DNA from: Lithospermum erythrorhizon
Lineage: Eukaryota; Streptophyta; Magnoliopsida; Boraginales; Boraginaceae
NCBI GenBank assembly: GCA_019722365.1
Contig: JADFUC010000964.1
Span: 947,799 to 1,011,798 of the forward strand
DNA: 64,000 bases
Direction of reading: 5' to 3'
Shown here: positions 38,030 to 51,035 of the stretch, in pieces
Position numbering within the stretch: the first letter of the stretch is position 1
Layout of the letters: every line of letters starts with the position of its first letter
Notes under the pieces: model-generated
Seen by the model: the letters and a program-made list of their open reading frames with translations, nothing else
Databases searched by the model: none
Told to the model about the DNA's origin: nothing
Made by a program: the position numbers and the translations under genes

Positions 38030-39180
38030 ATTTGTTCAACTCTTCTTCAATTCTGTTGATAAAACTAATGATAATGCTACCAAGTATGACTTTTCTTTGA
38101 TGGCTTTATGTTATTTTTTGTGAGTATATTTGGAGGTTGGAGAGCTTCCTAGAAGACGAGAACAAGTGAACAACAAGACCAAACAGAGATGTAATAACGT
38201 GCAAGACTAAAAAACACCTAAAAATAAAATACGACGGAGACTTTAATATGGTGAGGTGTAACCGTGTATAAAATTAAGAACATGCCACTTATTACATAGT
38301 GCCTCGTTATATGCCGAGTTTTTCATCCTGAAATAAATGTTGCCAATTGATTACCATTGATAATCTTCCTTTTTATTCATTGATTTTTTCCCCTCACTTC
38401 TTCTATTTTCTTACCGTGTTAGGTGTGAACGGACCACTGGTGATGGGGGTTTGGTTATTAAGAATTACATGTGAAAATATTGATTGATGCTTGATTAATA
38501 TTTTCTATAAAAACACTTTGTATGACCTATATTTTATTCTATTCTGAATTTATGCTTAGATATATACTTGTTCAAAACCCAATAAATTTTATATTTTGAG
38601 TGCAGTAAAATTAGTTTAGAACATAATAGTTAAGTTTTGATATTGTTAACCAAATGAATATTGAATTAAATCATTAAATTATCATGGTTAGCCTAATGAC
38701 AAAGACTGAATTAAATTAAAATATTTCGTAAAATAAAATCATTCAAATAAAATGTTGAAATTATCCTTTTATAATAAGGGATTACTTGTCGTTCTTTAGA
38801 ATGCGCGTTGGATAAATCTAGAATTGACGTAATAACAGATGGCAAATAATCGCATCAGTGAAAGACCTTGAAAATTGAAATGACAAAATCCTTAGTAGTT
38901 TCAGTAACGGACTTGCTTTTATCGATTGGAGATTCTTTTAACATAACTGTATCAAATGAGCTGATTCACTTTACAAGCTCACTAAGTGTTTGAACGACCC
39001 CTGTGCGGCTGTGTCATGTTCAATGGCCACTGCCCCTTAACGGGTCAGGCTCCGAGTAAGTGTTTTAGCTTCTGCCATAAAGAATATATTCTGGGCCGGT
39101 GAAGCATGTATCGAGGATTTAGAGGCATATATTGATAACCCCTACTTATCAATAGTAGTATAATAAAGAGGAAAGTGTGT
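38030..39180. other. TAXIMIN upstream region and intergenic DNA
   Basis: A TATA-like gtataaaa (complement side, near 38259) could serve the minus-strand TAXIMIN gene. A GC-richer patch at about 38990-39120 stands out from its surroundings but has no assignment. No coding gene was found. Confidence 0.35.
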
Positions 39181-39183
39181 TGT

Positions 39184-39223
39184 ACTCCACGCAGAAAAGA
39201 TCATGGAACCAGTGGCGTGGAGT
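39184..39223. other. Perfect 9-bp stem-loop followed by T-run
   Basis: actccacgc (39184-39192) and gcgtggagt (39215-39223) are perfect inverted copies separated by 22 nt. They are followed at once by tgtttttatttttttt. This is the layout of a structured RNA end with a pol III stop, but no known RNA, A/B-box or upstream sequence element was recognised. It could equally be repeat debris. Confidence 0.4.
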
Positions 39224-39269
39224 TGTTTTTATTTTTTTTAATTACTCAGCTATCATATAAATTACCAAT

Positions 39270-40200
39270 TGGGGATAGCGTCTTTAAAATTAATAATTTA
39301 TTACATTTTTAGATTCTGTTTTCATTTATACAGGTCCATTTAATATCTTCTCTAAATAATATTTTGCCTCATGACTCGGGGATAGGGTCTTAAATTAATA
39401 ATTTGTGCTTTTTCATTCATTTCATTCTTCATTCGTTTCATTTATTCTGATTATTTAATAAAACTACAAATAATATAAACTAGGGGATAAGTCTTAAATT
39501 AATAATTTGTGCTTTTTCATTCGTTTTCATTAATTTTTATAAAATCCTTATCTGTTTTTTGTTCATTTTCGGCTTGAATATTTATTTTTCTCTTAAATCT
39601 TTCAGATAATATTTTTCTTGCTCATTCGGTAATTTAATATGAATAGAGCAATCGTTTAAGCAGCAATCTTATGGTGTGCAGGATTCTTTGGATAGTGATT
39701 TTTTTCTTTTTTCCCATTTTTTCAATTATCATTTTTTTTCCGATGTATTCTGGTAGAAATTCGATAAATTGATACTGATTATTTAATAACATACTACAGA
39801 TAATATTTTTTAAATCAGACTACGGTATAGGTCTTAATTAATAATTGACTCTTTTTGATTCAAACTTTAATTTATTTATCTGCGCATTCATGCTCTGGTA
39901 TGTTTCCACTTTTTCATGTGAATAATAATTTTTTCTTTTTAGTTTATTATTTCAGTATCCAAGCCTGTGGTCGATAAATTAATCTTAGATTATTTAATAT
40001 TTAATGCTTTCTTTTAGTTTTTTAATTATTTACTGGCATGATAAATATCATTTGTGATTTTTTTTAGTTGTGTCCAATATTGAATAGAATATAAATGCTA
40101 GCCGTAATTTAACGGGGTTTTTTTAGTTATCAACTATAGTGAAACTCGATAAATTAATACTAGATTAATTTTAATAGCTTTCTAAGATAGCATTTTTTAA
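39270..40200. repeat. Degenerate tandem repeat array
   Basis: A block reading about ggggatagggtcttaaatta then ataatttgtgctttttcatt recurs near 39272, 39377, 39482 and 39826, with about 105-bp spacing between the first three. It alternates with a second block (ctgattatttaataa...tacaaataatat) near 39437, 39773, 39990 and 40155. The units decay rightward. The array is AT-rich and non-coding. Confidence 0.65.
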
Positions 40201-43200
40201 AAGTATTAAGCTAAATTAATTATTTACAAAGTTAGTTAATTATTGAATAGAAACGTCGTCTTGTCAAAATTGATTGGACGGACATTACTAATACGATTCA
40301 AACAAATTTGTGAAGTTAAACTCACCATTTCAAATACAAATACCTGTCTGATACATTATGAAACTCATAAGTCTCACGATGCGAGTCAAAGCCTTGAATG
40401 GTGTACCTCACATTAAAAACTATATAAATTAATAGTTTGGGATCGGCGAAATTTATTAATTTGATTTATTAATTTATGATAAAATTCATTTTGAAAGATT
40501 TTAACAAAATGAACAAAGTATATTATTGGTTTGTTAGATTGATTGAGATGTAGAAGTATCTAGAATATAAGGTAGTTAAATGCAAGAAGATAATAAAAAT
40601 AGTATTAGAATAATAAATCTTTTGGAGCATTCTGTAAATGAAACTTTTAGTGTAACTCTTTAAAACGTTAATATTCTGATTAACTTGAAATACAAAACTT
40701 TAAAAGAAAAGAAAGCTTATTTATATATTCATTTTCATGAGTTGTAATAATTATCTTTAAATTTCTAGAATTATTAATTTATGATTTTTTTATAGATTTT
40801 ATAAATTTCTAGAATTATTAAATTATCTTATTATTTATCGATTTTTATAAAAATTTAGCTTGTCGAGAGTTGACCCAGAATAAATTTATTTATTATTTTA
40901 AGTTTATTAATTTCTTGAGTATTAATTTATGAAATTTTTAATGTATTTAGTTCCAACGATTAGTTTCTTGCCTTTCAAAACTAATTAACGACTGTAGTTA
41001 TTTCAATGGCTAAAAGGAAGTGCAGCAACAATAACCACCAGACAGAAGAGGCAGCCCATATTTATTTTGAATAATATTTTTAGTAGCATGATTACGCTTT
41101 ATAAGGTGTTAGTCTAATCCATTTTACAAAAACATCTGAATCTCATCCATTAGTGATAAAGGTAGGGGTATACTTTGCCATATAAAACTCATGTTGCAAT
41201 AATATAAAGCTAATCCAGCATTAAAGCAATTATTCAAAATTAGCTTTTAAGACAACCCATCATCTCTTCTCTACAATTCCTTCCTACAATCTGGGGAAAT
41301 AGACAGAGAATCTAACCATCTAATCTTACTCGGATTTTATCATAATGTGAATTGTGTTATAGCCTTTAACAATTTAGGTTAATAATAACATACAACATAG
41401 GGGAGAAATGAACAGAATTTAATGAATAGATCGGGTAGTACATTAAATATATAATTAATTCAAAACGAAAATCAACGCATTATATTAAAAAACATATTCA
41501 CGATCTTCATTTCAAATTAAGTGAATTGTTCGATTTCATTAATCACTTTATCATAAGCGACTCGAATTTAACACAAAATTTAGAATCAATTCATAATTTA
41601 GATTGCAATAACTTAAGGCTATTCTATAGAAATAGAACAAAATAAAGATGTATATGAATGAGGGAACAATGAAACTTTGTTTTCTCTCTATGAAGAAACA
41701 GTAAAAGGCAAAAATAATAATGAATGACGATAAGGAGAATATCTTTTATTGTTTTTGTGTATTAACTGAGTATCTAAATCTAAATGAGGTGTACATTTCT
41801 TGATAAACAAACAACTTAAAAACAGAAATCTGACTAACTATAATGAGTAAATCTCACTTTCTTGGTGAATGATAAATCTATAATATTAGTAACACTCCAC
41901 TTTTGGATGTAATAATTGAAATATATGAATGAAGCTGCAGGAAAAGCAAAATGCAGGGGATAAAAAATCAATTAGGAAAAAGAGTCATTGGCAATATAAT
42001 GTTGCGCCGTTAAGCGTATGGAGAAAAACTTATTTGGGACAAAACTGGCAGTTAAGGAAAAATGAATCTGATGCGTGTGCTCCCTGCATGTTGACCCATC
42101 GCTTTCGCGTCCAGTAGTGACGTGATGCAGTAGCTGGATAAGCTTTCGGATGTTGAGGTGGGAAGTGACTTAGTGAATATACGGAATATCGTAAAATCAG
42201 ATTTGTTAAAATTGATTTCACCGTTCACTACAGTCGTGGGTAGATAAGAGCATATGTTTTAATTCTATCTCCTTGATATGTAATCCTTTTCTTGTAAAAA
42301 TACATGTACAATTGTGCTCATAAATACGGACAAACTTTAAATATGATAAATCTGAAGTAATATGGATACACTCATATAAATATCAAACATTCGCATAACG
42401 ATTGCCTAGAAATTGAATGTGTTCTAGACAAATATCATTATCCACTTATACATTTAACCGTTAAATGCATTCGTGTTGATATTTCATACAATATATATAT
42501 TCTTAAATATATTGTTTATAACTGGGATAAATAAAATTCTTTTTGTATTTTCTGGCATTGATAGTATTGTTCATGTTATTAATTGTTGGGATGCCAATGC
42601 GACTTATCAACAATCTTTAATCTCATTCACTTTTTCAAGAAGGTTCTATTCTTGGAAGCTCTCTTGAAGTTCAGTAATGTTTGATTATAAACATAAATTT
42701 CATTTTCAAAGTTTTCTCGTACATCAGTAATACAAGATTATTTGGTTAAATACTTCATATCCGTTAAATTATAAATAAAAGTCACGTGGATGAAAGATAA
42801 CTTGAAGTAGAACTAGTATACATAAGATTTAATAAGCGACATTATAAAATGAATTATATGAGATCAAACATATGTGAATAAGTATGAGATGAAACTAACA
42901 AATAAATCCGTACATAAATTTACATAAGTTCACCTAATAATTAGGAAGAAGTGTCTGATACATACGGATTCAATCGGCTCTTTCAGTCAGTATAGAAATT
43001 GAATTGTATGCTAAATACGATCTTTGATGCGTGTTATGAATATAACGAAAAACAAAGTAAAAGACAAAGATAATAATAAGAACTGATGAGGAGAATGTCT
43101 TTATTTGCTTGTTTTAAGTCTTGTTATAGGCGTAATTACTTGATAAACAAACAGTAACTTAGAAAAGCTTGAAAATCAGTAACTACCAGCCAGTCATCAC

Positions 43201-44600
43201 CAGCCTTGCATTGGGCTGAGAGCGTATGATATTCATATAGCTTGATTTATTGACAACCAAAAGCCACAAATTCCATTGATATCGTTGGATTGTGGTTTCC
43301 TTGTAGATGTGAAGTATAGAGAAGATCAATGGGCGTAGCCACGTTGACAAAAGAAATCGGAAATCTGAGGTGATTCGGGCTTCCAAAGATCGTGACAACA
43401 TCACATTTAAAGGGACATAGCTTTGATATTCATAAATCACTGCGTCGTTTATCTTCGTTTCGAGTAATGCTAAGCGAGAACTTCGACTATTAATTAGTAT
43501 AAAGCAGCTAACTTGGCGTGGTGTTGCGGTGGCTTGGTGCATGCCTCCTGGGGTTTCATGGGACATGGACCAAGGAAGCCTTACTCGAAATACCTAAAAT
43601 GATAGGTGGGGCGTATCAGCTACCTCGATTGCATCCGCGGAAATCCAGAGACCCCAAGCCAAGAAGAATGCAGGCCAGGTTGGTCAGTATAGTGGGCCCC
43701 ACCCCCGGCTGGAGAGCCTGACCACTTGGAGAACCCGCAGTTCATCTGGGTTCATCGAGGGGCTGCCAGCTGGTTCTCCATCGGATATTTTGGGGTTGGT
43801 TGAGTGAGTCGATTATGCCGGTCTCTACGGACAGTGGCGAAACTCCTCGCTTTTTGGGTAATTAGGCTGTTTCTTATGTACCGGTTGTGGGTAATTTTCA
43901 CAGCGATTAACCGCAACCAATGATCACAGGCGTGATTCATATTCTTTTAGTGACCTTAGTTTGTTATCTTACCATACCAAATTCGCGGATGATTAGTGCT
44001 TCGGATAGCCAACTTATTAGTGAAACTAAGCATGGTCGTGGCTGTAATTTATCCTCTGCTTTTACACTATATGATTGCTTTATGTCCCTACGGTCTTTGT
44101 AATTTAATTTTACACTTTGACTCGGTTATCCGATTTCTTGAATTGCGTTGTTCGGTTTAATAAAGATATTGTGTAATGCGGGACGACTACGAGGAGAACA
44201 GTTAGGCGGGTGAGAGGATGGACTATACTACTTAACGGTATTCGAGGAGGTGGGCCGTATATGTGAGCGAGAATATGGTGACTCTGATTTGTAAATGTCT
44301 TCGATAGATTAGTTAGAGTTTTGCCTTTTTTATTTTAGTTTTTCTATTTTAATAGAGATAAAGCACAATACGGTGTCTCATCGATTCAAACATACTAAAT
44401 GATTGGTTTGTCATTAGTGAACATCAGGCTACTTTCGTTGTTTTGATTTAATACATTGCGATTTATGTTGTCGATATCGTACTCACTGCTTGCTTGTGGT
44501 TTCGTTGCTACTTCTTATTGGATGATTGATTTTTTCTGATAACGTATTGGCTATTATTTTGATGATGGATACATGAAGTGTCAAATACTTTATGGAGTTT
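40201..44600. other. Gene-free stretch with dispersed repeat debris
   Basis: A similar segment of 150-200 bp occurs twice in the same orientation, near 41640-41850 and 43030-43190 (shared ggagaat-tctttatt and cttgataaacaaacaactta-like pieces), about 1.35 kb apart. From about 43.5 kb the base composition rises toward that of the copia remnant that follows, and its gag/protease part may lie here, but it is too decayed to call. No host gene is seen. Confidence 0.4.
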
Positions 44601-44639
44601 TTAGCCATGAATTATATTAGTTTAATGTCTTGTGAAGTG

Positions 44640-47170
44640 TAGTAGAAGTGAAAATGGTACTAAATTTTTACTGTTTGCATGATTATTTCTCTTTCGAGCT
44701 GTGGTATTACATTTCTGAGAAACACGTGTGTTGGCCTTGTGAGGAGATGGTGGCGTGGGGCGTAGAAACATGTTTTATATTGGATATGAAACAGAGCCTT
44801 AAGATTTGAGGGGCACGGTGGTTTGAGGCGAATGTGATGCACTAGGCTAATATCTAATTAACCTTACTCCTTCTAGTGTGCTAGCATTTAAGACACCTAC
44901 GAGATGCTTTACATTCGAACCTGTTGATTAATACATCTAAACATTTTTGGGTGTTTTGTCTTCATTCCGTGATAAAAAATAGAATTTTGGATAAATTTAA
45001 TAGTCATGATGAAAATGTGTATTTTGTTTCTGCCCGCGTAGGAAAAGGGGTGGGATATTTGATTTAGAGAGCAAATCACATCTGTTTCTCGTGATATTGC
45101 GTTATGAGTATGAGTTCCCCTTATCTTTCATGCATTAGTGATTAAATATGTCACCATGAGGTTCCTCTCTTCGTTCCACACTTGTATAGGCGTTGTTCGG
45201 ATGAGGTTGTCTTGGTGTGGTGTGCTGCCTCGAGGGGCATATTCGACTCATTGCTTGAGGTAAAGTTCCCACCCAGTGCGTGGTTGTACCCTGCGTCTCA
45301 AGTGCCGATTCCAGGTGTGGGTAATGGACGTGTTGAGGGTTGGTGAGGAGTTGGGACGTGGTGGCAGTTAAGGCGTGGATTGGTTAGATTGCGAGTTTTG
45401 TTCACGATCTTGTTCCCAGATTCTCCGTTTACGTCTACTACCGCTCATCGCCGGGAAGTAAATTTTCAGCCCTCTAAAATTACATGGCTGTAACGGTTTT
45501 CTCTTTGAGCTAGAATTTTCTTTGCTGACTATAGCTGAGGGGGTGACCTAAATGCATTATAAAAGAGCGGTGGTTGATCCCAAATAGGCGGGAGGCCATG
45601 CGGCGTGAAATAGTGCTCTTGAAGATAACGGTACTTGGGTAATTTCATAACTACGAAGAAAGCGAACTCCATTATAGGCACTGATAGGTCTTGAAAATCA
45701 AATATTGATGGCGGCGTTGAGGTTATAAGCTTCGGTTGGAAACCACCGGTCGAAGGATTGATTCTGCTGAGACACGTTATAGGTTCCCCAAAATATGGTA
45801 GCAGTCGGAGGCGTTTCTTGTGGTATTCTGAAAGCGTGAAACTTAAATCGGAATGGATGTTCATAATGCGTTCTTCTACGGTGACAGCCGGAGGAAGTGT
45901 CGTGAGGTTACTCGAGGTTTGCTGAGGCGTCATGGTATGGTGTATCGTGCGTCATATGTCGTTGCTGTAATGACTTGCGTACTCCAGATACTTTGGTTTT
46001 CTATAAAGCTGAAACAAGCTTTGAAAATTATAGTTTTGTCAATCATATACCGATTATTGTTTATTGCAATGCGAGGATATTGTTCGAACTTCATGTTACT
46101 GGTGTATGTTGATGATCTATGTCTAAGGAATGATTCATTTGGTGTTTCTAAGTTTAAAAAATGCTCCCAATTTAATTGCTTTCATATGAAGAAGATTTGG
46201 TGTTTAGGTGCTTTTTTAGGAGTTGTGATTTGCACGGGCCATGAGAGGTGTGTTTTACATCATGACGGAAATATGTAAATGGACATTGTTTACGAAGTAG
46301 GACTTTGGGTGCTTTCGTCTGTTCGCATTTCGAAGGAAACGGAGACATAGGTTGGGAGTTGACAGGTCTCGATGCCGGGATAAACGTTTACGTTGGTGGC
46401 CGATTATTATGTCATCGTTTGCTGCGTCATGTCTTGCTTATCTTTGTTTTAGTGCTTTTCTACTGTTTCTCATTACCACGTCGGGACATTGTGTAGCGAA
46501 CTTTCACGAGGTTGTAAAGTATCTACAAAAAAAGTGTCAGGGTCGAGCGTACTAAACACGAGGACAACTTGCATCTTGGGTTTGAGTGTAACTCTGATTG
46601 GCTAGTGTCCTTTATTTCGGCGTTCGGTTTACGGTTAGATTGTTTTCTTAGGAGATTCCCGATATCTTGGAGACTAAGAAACAGTAGGCATTTTCAGCTC
46701 GTCGGTAGGCGAATCACAGTCCACTTACTGACCCATGTGACTAAAATGGTTGAAGAGACTCTCATTGACTTGGGGAGTAGTTCATAGTGATGTATGTTCG
46801 GTGTGATAAGCCCGTCATTTATCATCTGGCTAATCGCATTTTTCGTGAAGCGCCTGAAAGCATGTCTGAGAGATCGATTATGCGTTTTCTATGATCTGAT
46901 TACGGATGAGTATTTATTCGTGTGTGTCTCGTGTTCTACCCAAACAGAGTGTGATCTTTCTAGAAATTGCTTGGCGGGGCGTTTTGAATTTTTGTTGTGA
47001 GTTAGGCGTTTAGGATGTATGATCGATTTGAAGTGTGGTATCTAGATATTAGTTCATATTAAGCCATTGTATTTGTATTGTATGAGTTTGTATTATATTG
47101 GCCAAGTAGCTATCTGATTTAGTGTATATTGTAACACTTATTATCAATAATACTTCAAGGATTATTAGAT
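44640..47170 (+). mobile_element. Ty1/copia retrotransposon, decayed pol plus LTR start
   Basis: Conceptual translation in shifting frames gives copia pol in order. Integrase C-terminal traces come first (IFDLESKSH near 45060, after FKTPYEM-like pieces near 44890). Reverse transcriptase follows, with MDVHNAFFYGD (45853) and the YVDDL catalytic box (about 46106), then RNase H traces (46570-46990), ending FEFLL. Frameshifts and stops throughout show it is dead. After the pol end the sequence changes to tctagatattagttcatatt (about 47040), the likely start of the 3' LTR. No 5' LTR is recognised. This element is a different lineage from the copia remnant at 28.2-30.9 kb, because the spacing and LTR start differ. 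Confidence 0.8.
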
Positions 47171-48340
47171 TTTACAATACAAGAACTTATTATAAACAAA
47201 ATCATTCATTGTCATATCAAATTTATAAACTAAATAAGTGAACAACCTCTTTATGTAGGTGTTAAATTATCTGTACCGTAACTCTTATATTTTATTGTGT
47301 CAAGAACAAGATCGACAATAATACTTATCATTTTAATATTCTCGAGTATAACATGAATATAGAATTTGACACATATAATAAGAATTATATAATCACCAAA
47401 AACTATAAGTGGAGCTCCTTCTTCGTGGACCCGTTGCCACAATTCCTCACATGACGCCCACTAAATTGATGGGACATTACTAACTGGTTAATTGGGATAA
47501 AATAAATCATTATACCATTAATACAGTGTTTAACCAAATGATTTGTTCTTAATTTTCCCTGCGCCCACTATGTAAGTGGTCCATTAGGCAACGTGACAAA
47601 TGACAATCATCAAATCAGTCAGCACCAAAAATAATTCATCCTCCTAGGATTAGATTTTGTAACACTTTCTTGTTGAAATGATCTTGTACTTTGAATTATG
47701 TTTCTCCATGAATGTGTTATTGGAGATAACAAAAAATTGTCAGCACATACAGATGCAGAGAATCAATCAACACATCTCAACCTAACTTACTAGGCAACTT
47801 TCATGTCCATCCATTGGTTAATTATGATTATTATACAAGATATATGATGGTATTAGGAGTTATTATGACCGATTTCATGATATTTGATGTACAATTAAGC
47901 TAATCAAGATGATACTGGTGAATTAATTAAATGATACTCTCGTATAATATTATATGTTTTCAATCATGTGCTTTTAAGGTATACATTAATTAAGAAGATA
48001 AATTAAAAATAAAATATAACACTTCAAAAAATTAAGATGAAAATATACTTGACAAATTTCATATATATCCAATTTTAATGGAGAGAAAAAAGTATAGAGA
48101 ATTTCAATCACAATTGGCACACCTCATCACATTCCAAATTCAGCAACAACCCACATGATATTGCTTGTGATACTGAAAGATCACAAACTCTCAAAAGAAT
48201 AGATATCCTCATATGCTGGCTCCCTCCCTCAAACTCTTCGTCATCATCTAGTACACCAGTAAAATGATGCTATACATAGCAGACTTTATATATATAAATT
48301 TAAATTTATATAGGCATGTTAAATGTAAAATTATTTTAAA
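47171..48340. other. Gene-free stretch
   Basis: AT-rich intergenic DNA with no coding, RNA or repeat feature I could support. The left part may include the rest of the preceding LTR. Confidence 0.5.
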
Positions 48341-48425
48341 TAGTAGCGTATTGATATTTCGAATAAATAACATGGATTGTGTTTTGATATTTGAATTTTT
48401 AAAATCGTGGCTATCTTTTGGAGGC

Positions 48426-48761
48426 GAAAATCAATTTTTAAAAGGGCATTTTAGACAACCAACATCCAAATAACTCAATCACCCTTCTAACTAATAACTT
48501 AACCATACTGATAACAAAAACAACCTTCAACACAGTGGAATATCACACATTATATTTGACATTTGACCTTTGATCACACTTTGCTGCTAATTTCTACATT
48601 AGAATCGAAAGTTGATAATTTGAGGGGGTAAGAGGTGGGGGTGAGATGTAAGGTTGAAAATGATGGATTAAAAATTATATGTGGTTGGGTTAGTTAGAGG
48701 GGTGGTTGAGTTATTTGGATGCTGTTTGCCTAAATCAGCTCTCTTTTAAAAATTGATTTTC
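48426..48761. mobile_element. Foldback-type MITE
   Basis: A perfect 19-bp inverted repeat (gaaaatcaatttttaaaag at 48426-48444, complement at 48743-48761) extends inward to a second matching block: caacatccaaataactcaat near 48459, with its complement near 48705-48728. The interior is non-coding. Outer limits may extend further on each side. No target duplication was identified. Confidence 0.7.
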
Positions 48762-49838
48762 AAGCCAGCAGAAGCGCTCTATTTTGAAAAGTTTAGGTGC
48801 CAAAATATAATCGAGATGGTTATTTAAAAAAGTTAAAATAATTCGTATACTTATTCGAAATTTATTTATTAATTCAAGTAAGTAAAGGAAATTTAGCCCC
48901 ATATATGTGCAACAAACTAATCCATATGCTTATCCCCAAACTAATTCCTAAATCAAATCGACTTGTTTTATTACCGACTATAACCAAGAAGAGTCCACCA
49001 TGTGTCAAAATATTATTAAACACCTGTCTTCTCCAATTCTTTTGCAATTTTGCACTTGCCTAACTTTTCAAATACTATAATGATGTAAAACATCTGTCAC
49101 CCATAAGGCTTCAACCTTTCATATATATATACCCTATAATAATTACGGAAATTGTCATTTGAAATTAATATTCAAGAATGGGAAAGGATCCTTGGATGAT
49201 GGGTCTAAGAGGCAAAGTACAGAATGAAGTGCAATTATATATTCATGCCATATATTTCAACCAAAGCAAGACAAAAGGAAACGAGAGGGGTGTAATAACA
49301 TAAATATACACTCGAAAAAGAAAATCTATTTCACATCATTTGTGGGATCATATGACAAAATTTACGTCTCATCCTCTTCACACTTAAAGATTATGATTAA
49401 TTTATAAGTGATTGATCCGTTAGTTAATTAATTTATTAATATATGTATAAACTTTTTATTAATGTGTTATCAAATATGAATGAGTCACTAAATAGGAACG
49501 AAAAAGGAAAATCCAACAATGCCTATAATAAAGTCATCATTTGAACCAAACTATATACAAATTCAAGTGATAGACACCCACTCCTAAAAAACCTGGCCCC
49601 CTTCCCTCCCTGGCCTTTCTTTATCCTCTTATACCTTCATCATCTTCTTTTCTTTAAAATAAACAATAGAAAACTAAAAAGAAAACGTCCCCCCTCCTTT
49701 TATCAATAGTAGCTCCCAATTATTTTCTTCTTCTCTTTCTCCTTTGAACATTTCTCTCTATGAGAGAACTACTCTAGGAGAAGAGATCAATCTATCTCAT
49801 TATCAAATCCCAAAGGAAACAAATTAAATAAAGAAGGC
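48762..49838. promoter_or_regulatory. Upstream region and leader of the DUF4228 gene
   Basis: This is gene-free DNA ending in a pyrimidine-rich leader (ctttctcctttgaacatttctctc, 49733 on) typical of plant 5' untranslated regions. No single promoter element is distinctive enough to name. Confidence 0.4.
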
Positions 49839-50393
49839 ATGAAAAATGCTATAAGATGTTGCATATCTTGTATTCTTCCTTGTGGATCTCTTGATGTGAT
49901 CCGAATAGTGCATGCAAATGGTAGAGTTGAAGAGATAAGTGGAACAATAAAAGCTTCTGATATCATGAAAGCATATCCAAAACATATTCTCAAGAAACCA
50001 TCAACTTGCTCGTTTGAAGAAGATCAAGGACTTTGTCCCAAAATAGTTGTCGTGTCTCCTGATGCTCAACTCCAACGTGGGAAGATTTATTTTCTCATGC
50101 CCGAAAAAGCTCGTGCAAGATCATCATCATCATCATCAACAAGAAAGAAGAACAAGGAAGCTGAAAAGAATAATGGTAATACTAATAATAAAACTACTTC
50201 AAATAATAAAGTTGATGTCTCAAGTGATAAGTATTTGAGTGATATTTTATCAGAAAAAACATTAACTCAAAGTGATCGTAGACGAGGGAGGTCGGCTGTT
50301 TGGAGACCTCATCTAGACAGCATTTCTGAGACACCTATTGAGGTGCAAGAATCATCACTGGTTAATTATCCATCAGGGTTAATATCATCATGA
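49839..50393 (+). CDS. DUF4228 / PADRE-domain protein
   Basis: This is a single-exon gene of 184 residues. The N-terminal 85 residues form the DUF4228 (PADRE) core: a Cys-rich start (CCISCILPCGS), IRIVHANGRVEEISGTIKAS, a VVVSPD segment and GKIYFLMP. A low-complexity Ser/Lys/Asn linker follows (about 90-135, poly-Ser then TRKKNKEAEKNNGN). The C-terminal motif RRGRSAVWRPHLDSISETP is characteristic of this plant family. Family members respond transcriptionally to pathogens and abiotic stress; their biochemical role is not established. The length and motif order are normal and the frame is unbroken. The chosen ATG is the first in frame, after a pyrimidine-rich leader. Confidence 0.93.
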   Translation: MKNAIRCCISCILPCGSLDVIRIVHANGRVEEISGTIKASDIMKAYPKHILKKPSTCSFEEDQGLCPKIVVVSPDAQLQRGKIYFLMPEKARARSSSSSSTRKKNKEAEKNNGNTNNKTTSNNKVDVSSDKYLSDILSEKTLTQSDRRRGRSAVWRPHLDSISETPIEVQESSLVNYPSGLISS

Positions 50394-50719
50394 TCAATGG
50401 ATAATTACGTTTTGGTTTATTCTTCAAATTAAATATTGTTCTTTAGGGTTTCAAAGGTGAATTTTGGAACTGCCCTTTGAGTTTCTGTCCATTTGTTTCC
50501 CTTTTAATATAATTTTTGTTTATCCATGCAGATAATTATGCATAGTGAAATTTTAAAGTTGAAATATATACTCTATGTGTTTGTCAAGAACTATGAAAAT
50601 CCTAATTTATTTCGAGCATATATATATATATATGGAATAAGTTGTTTGATTGATGAGTTTCCTCTATATAAAGAAAAAAACAACTGAAATAATTTGAATT
50701 CTTAAGAATAGATTTACAA

Positions 50720-50803
50720 AGATTTATCTCAATTCATCATCTCATTAACAATAAAAAATTTCCTTAGACCTTTTATTTTTTATCAAATAATGATTTATAA
50801 TAA

Positions 50804-50844
<41 letters not shown>

Positions 50845-50981
50845 TATATATATATATGTATATATTTACCCATACATAAATTTTTTATCTCAAGCAATTC
50901 ATCATCTCATTAATAATAAAAATTTCCTTAGACCTTTATTTTTACCAAATAAATGGATTATTACATCCTTTGTATATATAT

Positions 50982-51025
<44 letters not shown>

Positions 51026-51035
51026 TACCCATAAG
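50720..51035. repeat. Tandem-duplicated block with (TA)n microsatellites
   Basis: Two copies of a roughly 165-bp block (about 50720-50870 and 50885-51035) share caattcatcatctcatta, tttccttagacctt and a terminal tgtatat-tacccata. Each contains its own long (TA)n run (about 50803-50842 and 50978-51018). Confidence 0.8.

Noticed and set aside
39184..39240. U6, U3, 7SL or telomerase RNA
   Set aside because: None of the signature blocks of these RNAs, nor a telomere-template sequence, is present in the preceding 250 bases.
43183..43566. 127-residue minus-strand frame
   Set aside because: No domain is recognisable, and it sits in repeat-derived sequence ahead of the copia pol.
45529..45933. 134-residue minus-strand frame
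   Set aside because: It lies antisense across the copia reverse transcriptase region, where the plus strand gives recognisable pol pieces.
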